NCBI RefSeq assembly: GCF_004769635.1
Contig: NZ_RQGH01000023.1
Span: 120,329-184,328, forward strand
Source: Leptospira jelokensis
Lineage (GTDB): Bacteria; Spirochaetota; Leptospiria; Leptospirales; Leptospiraceae
DNA: 64,000 nt
Reading direction: 5' to 3'
A program made the translations under genes and the position numbers. Below are positions 55,142 through 63,990 of this stretch, piece by piece; within the stretch, counting starts at the first letter, position 1; every line of letters begins with the position of its first letter. The notes beneath the pieces are model-generated. The model had not been told where the DNA came from, ran no database searches, and was given only the letters and a program-made list of their open reading frames with translations.

Positions 55142-57097
55142 TTATGAAATTAACACCATCAGTTCTTGTATTTTTTTGTGTTCAGGATTGGCCAATTTGA
55201 TTTGTTGCACTAAAAACTGAGCTCTTTCTTTATCACCTAACAAACGACATACATCTGCCAAATGAATCAAATTACGGATGTTATTTGGTTGTCTTAATCT
55301 CACCCTTTCACTTAATTCCTGTGATTCCTCTAAAAAAGATGGGGATTTATAAATTGAATACAGTCGTTTGTACAAAACAGAGGTATGGAACATCCAACTT
55401 GTATCAGAAGGGAAATTCTCCAATGCCAAACTCGCATATTCCATCGCCTTTAAAAGATTTTCTTCTTTTTCATAGAGTTTTGTGATGTATTTTAGCTCTG
55501 TAATGGATACATCCAAAAGAGAGTCATAAGATAATAATAAATCCAATGCCTTGGAAAATTCTTTTTTCCGGATCAACTTTTTTGTTTCTTTCCAATGGTG
55601 GCCTGGTTTGGAATCGGAATTTAGATTGTATTCGAGTGAAATAAGACTCAAATCATCTGAATACTTTCCTTTGGATTGCAAAACCTTAGTTAATGATTGT
55701 AAATTGCCTTCGGATTCTTCGATGCATTCCAAAATCAAGTTTTGGTTTTCGTTGATGTCACGATACTTTCCTGATTCAGAAATCACCAAGTCATCCTTTC
55801 CATCTGAACCACAAAATACTTTATCCCCTTGTTTCATCTGGAAAACAGAGATAAAACGATTTGTTGGAACTTCCATTACACCTAATTTATAATAATGAAT
55901 ATCTTCTTCAATGAAACTTGCTTTCCCATCCCGATACAACACGAGCCACGGGTGTTCTAAATTGATGAAATACAAAGTTCCCGTTGATTCTTCCAGTAAC
56001 CCAATCACCGCTGAAACAAGCATTGCTCCATCAAATGTTTCAAAAATTTTTTGTAGGTCTAAATACGAATCGTGTAACCATCTTTCGGGTGAACGATTCG
56101 AAGAAACTGGATCCATTTTGGAACGTATGATGATGGAGTTGTACACAGCCCCAAGCACAATTGCTCCCCCTGCTCCTTGGATTGATTTTCCCATGGCATC
56201 CCCATTGATGAATGCCTTGTAACGTTTCCCTTGCAAAATCAGATTATAAACAGAAAGATAATCACCACCTAACTGGTATTCTTTATTTCTAAATTGAAAC
56301 TTTTTGTATTGGTTTAAAATTGTTTCAATGGTGACGGCATTTCCATCCACTTCTTTACCCAAAAGTGGTTCAAAAAGAAGTGATGTGAGAAAATAGTCTC
56401 CATCTTGTTGGGTTTTTAAAACCTGAATTTCTTCTGCTGTTTTTGTGATTTCTTCATTTTTCTTAATCACTCTTAAGTGGTTCAAAAAGGAATGGAAACG
56501 ATACCTTTCGATAATGAGGCCACTAAAGATTCCTAACAAATAACTTAAGGTTAAATTCTGCATGGAATACGAAGCAGAAGGAGTATCGAGATTGGGTTGG
56601 TAAATGATGACAGATATTACAAAAATGAAAATCGAAATGGGATAGTAGATGAATAAAGTTTTCCTTGGCAGTGGCAAAAAGGATAAGACAACCACCACCA
56701 TTTGGTAACCAGAAACATAGGGTGCATCGTCTGCAATCCTACCCGTATAATAAGCCGCCGTAAAAAGCAAATAGCCATACACAACATATCCCCAAACCAA
56801 TCCTTCCAGTTTTGATTGTTTCTGTTTTGAATGGTTGAGAAGGATATAAACAATGTAACTGATACAAAGAAGAGAAAACCCAATCCGATAGTAAAAAAGT
56901 TCCGGGAATTCGGGATGGAGTTTGGCATCTGTATCAAATGCAAAGCCAAGTAAGGCCACACTCCCAATCAAACTCCCAGGGAATTGGATGATGCGAGCAT
57001 GCCGATCTAATTCTTGGCAATACTCAGATTTGTAAATTTTGCGTTCCGGGATTAAATCTAAAAACTTGGATAAAATGGCCCGAAAGTTCTGAAACAC
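55142..57097 (-). CDS. Membrane SpoIIE-type phosphatase with C-terminal TPR region
   Basis: The 651-residue protein has six or seven membrane helices (about 30-205), a SpoIIE-like phosphatase (about 230-500) and TPR-like repeats (about 510-650). The phosphatase shares the unusual GGDYLS...GDAMGKSIQGAGGA pattern and the QQDGDYFL lead-in with the 1904-residue protein, showing common descent. The start is GTG at 57097, just downstream of the oxidase operon terminator, so it may also be reached by read-through. Confidence 0.88.
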   Translation of the reverse strand: MFQNFRAILSKFLDLIPERKIYKSEYCQELDRHARIIQFPGSLIGSVALLGFAFDTDAKLHPEFPELFYYRIGFSLLCISYIVYILLNHSKQKQSKLEGLVWGYVVYGYLLFTAAYYTGRIADDAPYVSGYQMVVVVLSFLPLPRKTLFIYYPISIFIFVISVIIYQPNLDTPSASYSMQNLTLSYLLGIFSGLIIERYRFHSFLNHLRVIKKNEEITKTAEEIQVLKTQQDGDYFLTSLLFEPLLGKEVDGNAVTIETILNQYKKFQFRNKEYQLGGDYLSVYNLILQGKRYKAFINGDAMGKSIQGAGGAIVLGAVYNSIIIRSKMDPVSSNRSPERWLHDSYLDLQKIFETFDGAMLVSAVIGLLEESTGTLYFINLEHPWLVLYRDGKASFIEEDIHYYKLGVMEVPTNRFISVFQMKQGDKVFCGSDGKDDLVISESGKYRDINENQNLILECIEESEGNLQSLTKVLQSKGKYSDDLSLISLEYNLNSDSKPGHHWKETKKLIRKKEFSKALDLLLSYDSLLDVSITELKYITKLYEKEENLLKAMEYASLALENFPSDTSWMFHTSVLYKRLYSIYKSPSFLEESQELSERVRLRQPNNIRNLIHLADVCRLLGDKERAQFLVQQIKLANPEHKKIQELMVLIS

Positions 57098-57113
57098 GAT
57101 AGTGGATTAGACG

Positions 57114-57137
57114 AAAAAACCCGCTCGAAGGCGGGTT
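57114..57137 (-). terminator. Terminator of the caa3 oxidase operon
   Basis: AACCCGC (57118-57124) and GCGGGTT (57131-57137) form a 7-base stem around a 6-base loop, followed on the minus strand by a run of six T. It lies 28 bases after the stop of subunit IV and 17 bases before the SpoIIE gene start. On the plus strand only CTTT follows, so it acts mainly on the minus strand. Confidence 0.85.
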
Positions 57138-57164
57138 CTTTCCAACTCAACTTTCTAATTTAAA

Positions 57165-57761
57165 TTAGAAAAAAGTTTTTACTGGAGCCTCTGCGGTTGG
57201 TGCAATTCGGGAGATGATGTCTCCGAAGGAAAATGCAAACAAAAGCGCAAGGAATGCAAATGCCGAAAGGAAAATCACTCGGTTTAGCATATTGTCATAC
57301 TTTAAATGCATAAAGTATGCTAATACGAAAAATGCCTTTCCTGTTGCCACAGCCATTGCCACGATCATATTCCATTTGCCGAGGTCGTATTGAGCGACCC
57401 AAACCGTTACGAAAGTTCCAAAGAAAAGTGCAAGTAACACATACACGTATGTTTTGATCGAAATCACATGGTGTTCGTGCTCTTCTTCCTCTTCTCCGTC
57501 TTCCACCCACATGGACGCAGACGCGTGGTCTTCTTTGTGGTCTTCGTCACCTAATACAAATTTTAACAATTTATTGTCTTTGTTTTCAGATGTGAATTTT
57601 GCAAAACGATTGGTTTGGAAAAATTGGCCAAACCAGTTTACAATAAATCCTATGATGGTTGCTTTTGCAATCCCAGGAGCAAAGATTCCAAACCCAAGTA
57701 CTGGTGTAAAAACAGCTACGAGCGCAATGAAGTATAGTCCGTAATTGATTACGTATTCCAT
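57165..57761 (-). CDS. ctaF: Cytochrome c oxidase subunit IV (CtaF-like)
   Basis: The 198-residue protein has five or so helices; the last ~100 residues (YVYVLLALFFGTFVTVWVA, FFVLAYFMHLKYD) are the COX4-type domain of caa3 oxidases, which are usually about 100 residues in total. The extra N-terminal part adds helices and a charged loop with DEDHKEDH and EEEEEHEHH. It is the last gene of the oxidase operon. Small accessory subunits like this support assembly of the complex. Confidence 0.85.
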   Translation of the reverse strand: MEYVINYGLYFIALVAVFTPVLGFGIFAPGIAKATIIGFIVNWFGQFFQTNRFAKFTSENKDNKLLKFVLGDEDHKEDHASASMWVEDGEEEEEHEHHVISIKTYVYVLLALFFGTFVTVWVAQYDLGKWNMIVAMAVATGKAFFVLAYFMHLKYDNMLNRVIFLSAFAFLALLFAFSFGDIISRIAPTAEAPVKTFF

Positions 57762-57774
57762 TTTATATTCCCTT

Positions 57775-58548
57775 TTATCCTACCAAGTAAAGAAGTGGAA
57801 AGAGGTAAATCCATACCAAGTCCACAACGTGCCAAAATAGACCCACACCTTCCACAGGAGTGTAGTATTCAGGCCCTACTTTTCTTCGGAGTGTTTTGAT
57901 GAAAATCCAGAAGATCAGGAGTGCACCGGCCACAACGTGGATCCCGTGAAGTCCAGTCATTACGAAATAAAACCCGTAGAACATTTCCCATTTTGGTTGG
58001 GAGATCACCGCTTTTAGGCGAGTGACTTCTTCTGCACTCACATGGTTTTTTTCAAGTTCAGCAGGGTTTTTGAGAAGAGCGGCAATTTTTGATTCACAAT
58101 CTGCTCGTTTCCCACCAGCACCACAAGTCGGATCAACTAACGAGAATTTGCCTGGCACTGTTCCTACGTGAAACTTGTGGCTGTACTCGAAGTATTTGAT
58201 GACCATGAAGGCACCGGCACAAGCGATTGTGAGCGCAAGCATGATGGCTGCAATTTTATGCAGGCCACGTTGCACATAATTGATGGCAGCTGCCATTGTA
58301 AAGGAACTGACGAGGAGCACCACTGTGTTCACAGCGCCCATTTTCCAATCCAATGTCTCGGAACCGTTTTTGAAAACAGTTGGATACAAAGAATGGTAGA
58401 TGAGGTAACCTACGAATAGGCCACCGAACATCAGGATCTCAGTGCAAAGGAATAACCATATTCCTTGTTTGGAAGAGGCATATTGGTGTTCTGCACTCTT
58501 AAAATGGTGTTGGTGTTGAAATTCACTTGAAGAACTAACGGAAGTCAT
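57775..58548 (-). CDS. ctaE: Cytochrome c oxidase subunit III (CtaE-like)
   Basis: The 257-residue protein has about five helices with the subunit III signature (EYSHKF and the GLHGIHVVAG/GLFWHVVDLVW segments). A 55-residue insertion (about 134-188) with two cysteines and a charged helix lies in a loop where most homologues have a short link. It overlaps the end of ctaD by 14 bases and stabilises the oxidase core. Confidence 0.9.
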   Translation of the reverse strand: MTSVSSSSEFQHQHHFKSAEHQYASSKQGIWLFLCTEILMFGGLFVGYLIYHSLYPTVFKNGSETLDWKMGAVNTVVLLVSSFTMAAAINYVQRGLHKIAAIMLALTIACAGAFMVIKYFEYSHKFHVGTVPGKFSLVDPTCGAGGKRADCESKIAALLKNPAELEKNHVSAEEVTRLKAVISQPKWEMFYGFYFVMTGLHGIHVVAGALLIFWIFIKTLRRKVGPEYYTPVEGVGLFWHVVDLVWIYLFPLLYLVG

Positions 58549-60148
58549 ATGGCCCTGCAGTTACTGTTGGAGTCGTTGTAAAGTTTTCGTGTGGAGGAGG
58601 CGAAGAAGTTTGCCATTCGAGTGTTTTTGCACCCCAAGGGTTGTCCGAAGCCTTTTCCCCTTTAAAAATTCCATGAATGATGGTGATGAGTCCTACCAAA
58701 AAGCCAAGACCAATGAGCCAAGACCCTATGGTTGAAATTTGGTTTAAGTTTGTGTATTCTGGGAGGTAATCAAAGTAACGTCTTGGCATTCCCATCGCAC
58801 CGAGTACGAATTGTGGGAAAAACGTTACGTTAAATCCAGTAAAGATGAGAACCCAAGAAATACGCCCACCGAGGTCAGAAGTCATCCTTCCAAACATCTT
58901 AGGGAACCAATAAAGGATTCCACCCATCAGTGCCATTAGAGTTCCCCCTACCATTACGTAGTGGAAGTGAGCGACAACAAAGTAAGTGTCATGGAAGTGA
59001 ACGTCCATACCAGTAGAAGCAAGGAAAACCCCTGTCAAACCACCAATAGTGAAGAGGAACATAAACCCTAAAGCAAAGAGCATTGGCGCTTCAAAGGTTA
59101 CGGTTCCGCGGTACATTGTGGAAATCCAGTTGAAGAGTTTGATCGCAGTTGGAACCCCAACAAACATGGTGATGATGGAGAAAACAATCCCAGCAATTGT
59201 AGATTGTCCAGAAACAAACATATGGTGTCCCCAAACAAGGAAGGATACTGCTGCAATCGCTACGGATGAGTAAGCAATGGCACGGTAACCGAAAATTGTT
59301 TTTTTGGAGAACGCAGTGATGAGTTCAGAAATCACACCCATGGCAGGGAGGATCATGATGTACACCGCTGGGTGTGAGTAGAACCAGAAGAAGTGTTGGA
59401 AAAGGACTGGGTCTCCACCGAGGTCCGGATCAAAGATCCCCACTCCTAAGGTTTTTTCTGCTCCGATGAGGAGGAGAGTGATCGCAAGGATTGGTGTGGC
59501 AAGGATTTGGATGATGGAAGTGGAGTAAAGAGCCCAAATCATAAGTGGGATCCTGTCCATTGTCATTCCCGGCGCTCGGAGTTTATGAGTGGTGACGATG
59601 AAGTTAAGTCCCGTTAAGATGGAAGAAAATCCCATTGTGAACGCACCCAAAACCAGTAAAATCACCCCATTGGATGTTTTTGCTGTCGAGTAAGGAGTGT
59701 AGAAAGTCCATCCTGTGTCCACTTGGTTGAAGATCATGGAAGAAGCAGCAATCGCAGCACCTGCAATGAAAATGTAGTAGGACGCAAGGTTTAACCTAGG
59801 GAAAGCAACGTCTTTCGCACCGAGTTGGATCGGAAGGACAAAGTTTCCAAGGAAAGCAGGGATTCCAGGAATGATCACCATAAATACCATAATGGCACCA
59901 TGGAAGGTCATAAACTTGTTATACGTATCTGGATCGAGGAGTGGTTCTGCACCAAATTTTGCTAAGTGCAGACGGATTCCCAATGCAAAGAAACCACCAA
60001 TTAAGAAAAGGGTAGCAACCGTTGCAAAGTACATAAGTCCAATGCGTTTGTGGTCTAGAGTGGTCATCCAAGACCAGATTCCAGATCCGTGGTTCAGATA
60101 ATTATGGTCAGTGTGACCATGTTCGGTTTTTGTATGTGCTGAACTCAT
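58535..60148 (-). CDS. ctaD: Cytochrome c oxidase subunit I (CtaD-like)
   Basis: The 537-residue subunit has twelve membrane helices and the catalytic metal sites: heme a/a3 and CuB histidines appear in MTFHGAIMV, WFYSHPAVYIMILPAMG, WGHHMFV and FHDTYFVVAHFHYV. It reduces O2 to water and pumps protons with heme A made by CtaA/CtaB. It is 9 bases downstream of subunit II. Confidence 0.96.
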   Translation of the reverse strand: MSSAHTKTEHGHTDHNYLNHGSGIWSWMTTLDHKRIGLMYFATVATLFLIGGFFALGIRLHLAKFGAEPLLDPDTYNKFMTFHGAIMVFMVIIPGIPAFLGNFVLPIQLGAKDVAFPRLNLASYYIFIAGAAIAASSMIFNQVDTGWTFYTPYSTAKTSNGVILLVLGAFTMGFSSILTGLNFIVTTHKLRAPGMTMDRIPLMIWALYSTSIIQILATPILAITLLLIGAEKTLGVGIFDPDLGGDPVLFQHFFWFYSHPAVYIMILPAMGVISELITAFSKKTIFGYRAIAYSSVAIAAVSFLVWGHHMFVSGQSTIAGIVFSIITMFVGVPTAIKLFNWISTMYRGTVTFEAPMLFALGFMFLFTIGGLTGVFLASTGMDVHFHDTYFVVAHFHYVMVGGTLMALMGGILYWFPKMFGRMTSDLGGRISWVLIFTGFNVTFFPQFVLGAMGMPRRYFDYLPEYTNLNQISTIGSWLIGLGFLVGLITIIHGIFKGEKASDNPWGAKTLEWQTSSPPPHENFTTTPTVTAGPYDFR

Positions 60149-60157
60149 CTCTCTTCC

Positions 60158-61120
60158 TTATTTAATGGATTTGATATATTCAATTAGGTTGGCAACGTCT
60201 TCATCAGACAATTGGCCTTGGAATAACGGCATCGCAGGTGGATAGGTCTCCACTATTTTTGCAGAAGACACTAGGATGGATTCCCGAAGGTAATTTTCGT
60301 CTGCTTTTGCTTTGGTTCCATCTGCAAACTTACGCTCTGATCCATAAAGTCCTTTCATGGTTGGTCCAACAACTCTTGATCCGTCGATGGAGTGGCAAGA
60401 AGCACAAGCTTTTTGTGCAAACAATGTTTTCCCTAAATCAGCAGGAGTGTCCGCTCCTTTTTTCTCAGCATGGTACCAAGCTGCATATTCTTCAGAAGGG
60501 ATGGCTTTGATTTTAATCATCATGCCGGAGTGTTTGGTTCCACAGTATTCTGTACAGAAAACGATGTATTCCCCTGGTTGTTTTGGTTCAAACCAAAGTT
60601 GTGTGAGTTTTCCTGGAACCGCATCTTGTTTGGTTCGAAACGCTGGCACATAAAAACTATGGATGACATCTTTGGAAGTGAGGATGAGTTTTGTTGCTTT
60701 CCCAGCAGGGACAACCATTGGATCGTTTCCAGAACTATAAAATTCCTTTCCGTTCGCATAACGGTACGTCCACGCCCACTGCTCTGCTGTGACATGAATT
60801 TCTGCCGCGATGTCTTCTGGTGGGGTTCTCAGTTTTTCAAAAATGACCATACCCCAATAGAAAATTCCCATCATGATGACGAGAGGGATAAAGGACCAAA
60901 GGAACTCTGCAAAATTATTGTGAGTAATGTATGCGGATTTCTGGTCTACACTTGTACGTTTGAACTTGATGAGGAACCATGTCATTCCACCAATCAAGAT
61001 GACAAACGAAACAAGGCTTGCTATGATCAGAAACGCATAGAGAAGATCGACTTCTTTTGCAATTTCAGTGGCCTGGATAGGCATGAACGAGGTCGCTGGA
61101 ATGAGACTGCTCCAAGACAT
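60158..61120 (-). CDS. ctaC: Cytochrome c oxidase subunit II with fused cytochrome c (caa3-type CtaC)
   Basis: The 320-residue protein has two N-terminal helices, a cupredoxin domain with the CuA site in FCTEYCGTKHSGM, and a C-terminal cytochrome c domain with CASCH heme site and a later methionine ligand (AMPLF). This fusion defines caa3-type oxidases. Its ATG directly follows the SCO stop. It accepts electrons and passes them via CuA to subunit I. Confidence 0.95.
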   Translation of the reverse strand: MSWSSLIPATSFMPIQATEIAKEVDLLYAFLIIASLVSFVILIGGMTWFLIKFKRTSVDQKSAYITHNNFAEFLWSFIPLVIMMGIFYWGMVIFEKLRTPPEDIAAEIHVTAEQWAWTYRYANGKEFYSSGNDPMVVPAGKATKLILTSKDVIHSFYVPAFRTKQDAVPGKLTQLWFEPKQPGEYIVFCTEYCGTKHSGMMIKIKAIPSEEYAAWYHAEKKGADTPADLGKTLFAQKACASCHSIDGSRVVGPTMKGLYGSERKFADGTKAKADENYLRESILVSSAKIVETYPPAMPLFQGQLSDEDVANLIEYIKSIK

Positions 61121-61957
61121 CTATGTGACTCCTTGACGGTTGTTATTTGTTATTTTTCGCCAGTTTATGTATAAAAACGCACCGAGAAGGAGTAAGGTGA
61201 CCGCCCCCCCGAATTGCATCATCCTGTATGCGTATATCGTATATTTATTTTTTCTTGGATCAAATTGAAAGCAAAATAAAGCAAACTTGTCCACAAAACT
61301 CCCAATCTTACCAGAAGATGCCTCGAGGAAGGCAAATTTTAAATCTCTAGGTTCGAGTTGGATGCCTTGGAAGATACGAGACACTCTCCCATCTGGAGTC
61401 AAAACATAGACACCACTTGCGTGGATGTATTGTTTTGCTTCTCCGTCCCAAGCATAACGAAAATCCAATTGTTTGGTGAGTGCATCAATGGATTCTTGTG
61501 TGCCTGTTAGCAAATGGAGGCCTGAATCTGCTCCCACTCTTCCATAATCCTGCAAATACGCACCTTTTTTGGGGAAGGATATGGATTCGTTTTCTTTTGG
61601 GTCGATGGATACCGCAATGTATTGGTATTCTTTGCCGAGAGACCAATCCAAATCCTTCAAACTTTTGAAAACACCATTGAGGTGGAAGTTGCAAAGCGTG
61701 GGGCATTTGAAGTAAACGGGTGATAGGAGGACTGGTTTCCCTTGGGAGAGGTAATCGGAAAAGAGAACTTCTTTGCCAGATTCGTCTCGGAAGGGAATGT
61801 CTAGCTGCAGTGTTTTGCCAGTGACATCCGAAAAACCAATGTTTTCTAGTTCTTTCGGGAGTTTGTTTTCCCGAGTGAGATTGGAATGAGGGTCATACGC
61901 AGACAAAGACTCCAATGCCAACACGAAACAGAAACAAATGAAAATGCGGATGTTCAC
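61121..61957 (-). CDS. SCO1/SenC-family copper chaperone
   Basis: The 278-residue protein has a signal peptide, a thioredoxin-like domain with the copper site CPTLC and a later histidine, and a C-terminal helix (about 248-266). SCO proteins deliver copper to the CuA centre of subunit II, encoded immediately downstream. The GTG start at 61957 follows the small membrane protein by 17 bases. Confidence 0.92.
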   Translation of the reverse strand: MNIRIFICFCFVLALESLSAYDPHSNLTRENKLPKELENIGFSDVTGKTLQLDIPFRDESGKEVLFSDYLSQGKPVLLSPVYFKCPTLCNFHLNGVFKSLKDLDWSLGKEYQYIAVSIDPKENESISFPKKGAYLQDYGRVGADSGLHLLTGTQESIDALTKQLDFRYAWDGEAKQYIHASGVYVLTPDGRVSRIFQGIQLEPRDLKFAFLEASSGKIGSFVDKFALFCFQFDPRKNKYTIYAYRMMQFGGAVTLLLLGAFLYINWRKITNNNRQGVT

Positions 61958-61974
61958 GTAATTTGGTTGTTACC

Positions 61975-62127
61975 CTATTTGGACTGAACGCTTTTGTTTT
62001 CCATTCCTGGGTTTTCCGGTGTTCCCGGATGGACAAAGGAAATGTACGCGAAGAAAAGAATGTTGAGTGCAAGTGTGACAAGGAAAGTCCAATAGCCACC
62101 CTTATTGTAAAGGTCTGTGTTTTGCAT
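61975..62127 (-). CDS. 50-residue membrane protein at the head of the oxidase operon
   Basis: An intact small gene: ATG at 62127 with CAGG eight bases upstream, stop TAG at 61975. One transmembrane helix (residues 13-33, TFLVTLALNILFFAYISFV) follows a short hydrophilic N-terminus. The C-terminus is polar. It is the first gene of the caa3 operon and is easily missed because of its size. It may be a small oxidase subunit or assembly factor of the CtaH/CcoH/CydX kind (inference); no family is recognised. Confidence 0.75.
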   Translation of the reverse strand: MQNTDLYNKGGYWTFLVTLALNILFFAYISFVHPGTPENPGMENKSVQSK

Positions 62128-62251
62128 AATCTTACCTGATATAGTCTATACGAAAAACTGCTCTTTTTATCCAACAATTTTTAAAAGATGCAAGATTAAT
62201 TTTATTTTCCCCAAACTCAGATCACAAAACCTGGAGGAAACAGATAGACGT
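62128..62251. promoter_or_regulatory. Divergent promoter region of the oxidase and heme A genes
   Basis: On the minus strand TTGGAT followed after about 18 bases by TATAGA is a plausible promoter for the oxidase operon. On the plus strand GGAGGAAA lies 12 bases before the ctaA ATG. The arrangement allows one regulator to control heme A synthesis and its oxidase. No clear palindrome is visible. Confidence 0.45.
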
Positions 62252-63136
62252 ATGACACTCAAACGTTTTTACACCATCCTTTCCGCTATGATCCTCGTGA
62301 ACCTTCTGTATGGCCCTCTTGTTCGGGCCACAGATTCAGGACTCGCATGCCCTGATTGGCCTTTGTGCCATGGGAAGTTTGTGCCAGAGTTTACCTTCCA
62401 AATTTTTATGGAAGTAGGGCATCGGTATTACTCAGGGATTTTAGGAATCCTTGTGGGAATTGGATTTGTATGGATTCTAAAAAATCCAGAAACTCGGAAA
62501 TCATTAGGCGTTCCAGCTTCCCTCTCCCTACTCTTTCTCATTTCTCAGGTCATCCTCGGTGGTCTGACTGTGACAAAACTCCTCCACCCAACAACTGTTA
62601 ACCTACACTTACTCAATGCCGTATTATTATTATCTGCTTGTGTCACCATTCGTTTATCATTAGCAGAAGACTCTCTCGGTACAAAATTCGAATGGAACCG
62701 TGTTGGTAAGTATTATTTTGTGATCGTTCTTTTAGCCGTATTGTACCAACTTTTTTTAGGTGGCAAGGTAAGTTCTCATTACGCAGGCCTTGCATGCCCT
62801 GATTTCCCTACTTGCCATGGAGAGTGGTTCCCACAAATGGTTGGGACCATTCGATTCCATATGGAACATAGGCTTTTTGGTTATCTCACTGCTCTACTTG
62901 TTTTGTCTTTATCAGCATATTCCATCCTCACCTTACAAAACAAAACGGTGAAACAATACTTAAAAATTGCAGCCTACTTAATCTCATTCCAAATCTTTTT
63001 GGGAGCGATGAATGTATTGTACCATTTACCAAAACTCATCACAGGCCTACATACTTTAAATGGTGTACTTGTATTTTTGTTTTGTTATATGGCGGCTTTC
63101 CACCATTTCCGAACAAACAAAAAAGAGGTCCTTTAA
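62252..63136 (+). CDS. ctaA: Heme A synthase CtaA (COX15 family)
   Basis: I start at the ATG at 62252 (MTLKRFYTI) with GGAGGAAA upstream; a start at 62117 would cross the promoter of the divergent operon. The ~294-residue protein has eight helices in two halves, each with a cysteine-containing loop (LACPDWPLCHG and LACPDFPTCHG) and heme-binding histidines. It oxidises heme O to heme A. Its stop overlaps ctaB by one base (TAATG). Confidence 0.92.
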   Translation: MTLKRFYTILSAMILVNLLYGPLVRATDSGLACPDWPLCHGKFVPEFTFQIFMEVGHRYYSGILGILVGIGFVWILKNPETRKSLGVPASLSLLFLISQVILGGLTVTKLLHPTTVNLHLLNAVLLLSACVTIRLSLAEDSLGTKFEWNRVGKYYFVIVLLAVLYQLFLGGKVSSHYAGLACPDFPTCHGEWFPQMVGTIRFHMEHRLFGYLTALLVLSLSAYSILTLQNKTVKQYLKIAAYLISFQIFLGAMNVLYHLPKLITGLHTLNGVLVFLFCYMAAFHHFRTNKKEVL

Positions 63137-63990
63137 TGTTCCGACTCTGGAACCAACTTACCAAACCTAGGGTCACAGTTCTTGTACTCGCAACTGTATT
63201 ACCAGGGATGTATCTTGGAACCAGTGGGTATCCTAGTTTGTATGTGATCTCCATCACTTTATTTGGAACTTATTTAATGAGTTCAGCATCTTTTATCCTC
63301 AACCAATACATCGAAAGAGAAAGAGATGCTGTGATGTATAGAACCAAACAAAGACCAATCCCTGCCGGAGAAATTTCACCAGGGTTCGCACTTACACTTG
63401 GGATCTTTGTTGCCATTTTAGCATTTGCGATTTTAGGTTACCTAGTTAATCTACTAACGGCTGTTTGTGCATTATCTGCACTCCTCCTCTACGTGTTTTT
63501 ATATACGATTTGGTTAAAACCAAGAACAGAACAAAATATTGTGATCGGAGGGATCTCTGGTTGCATTGGGCCCCTAATCGGTTATGCCGCCATGGCAAAT
63601 GCCCTCCCCGTCCAGGCTTGGATCATGTTCCTGATGATTTTCCTTTGGACACCTGCCCATTTCTGGGCCCTTGCTATCTTTTTAAAAGATGATTATGAAT
63701 TTGCGGGCATTCCCATGATGCCTGTGGTTTCCGGGATCCAAAAAACTGTGAACCAAATTTTACTATATTCATTCGCTTATTCTTTGTCTGTGATTGGATT
63801 TTATTTTGTGGATGACCGTATGGGGTATTTGTTTTTGCTTTCTGCCATTGTACTCACAATCCTCATCCTTAGTTTTGCGTATCGCCTCAAGTTATCGATG
63901 GACAAAGTGCTTGCGAAACGGTTTTTCTTTTTTAGTATTTTACACCTATTCCTCGTGAGTATCGCCATCGTCATTGATTCTAAAATTTAG
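63136..63990 (+). CDS. ctaB: Protoheme IX farnesyltransferase CtaB
   Basis: The 284-residue UbiA-type prenyltransferase has about nine helices and the conserved NQYIERERDAVMYRTKQRP motif with its aspartate/arginine. It attaches farnesyl to heme B to form heme O, the substrate of CtaA. It starts in the TAATG overlap with ctaA and ends ten bases before the window edge. Confidence 0.95.
   Translation: MFRLWNQLTKPRVTVLVLATVLPGMYLGTSGYPSLYVISITLFGTYLMSSASFILNQYIERERDAVMYRTKQRPIPAGEISPGFALTLGIFVAILAFAILGYLVNLLTAVCALSALLLYVFLYTIWLKPRTEQNIVIGGISGCIGPLIGYAAMANALPVQAWIMFLMIFLWTPAHFWALAIFLKDDYEFAGIPMMPVVSGIQKTVNQILLYSFAYSLSVIGFYFVDDRMGYLFLLSAIVLTILILSFAYRLKLSMDKVLAKRFFFFSILHLFLVSIAIVIDSKI

Noticed and set aside
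60470..61174. Long open frame (~234 codons) antisense to oxidase subunit II
   Set aside because: It lies wholly over ctaC in the opposite strand, has no ribosome site, no family features and a cysteine/tryptophan-rich composition typical of a shadow frame.
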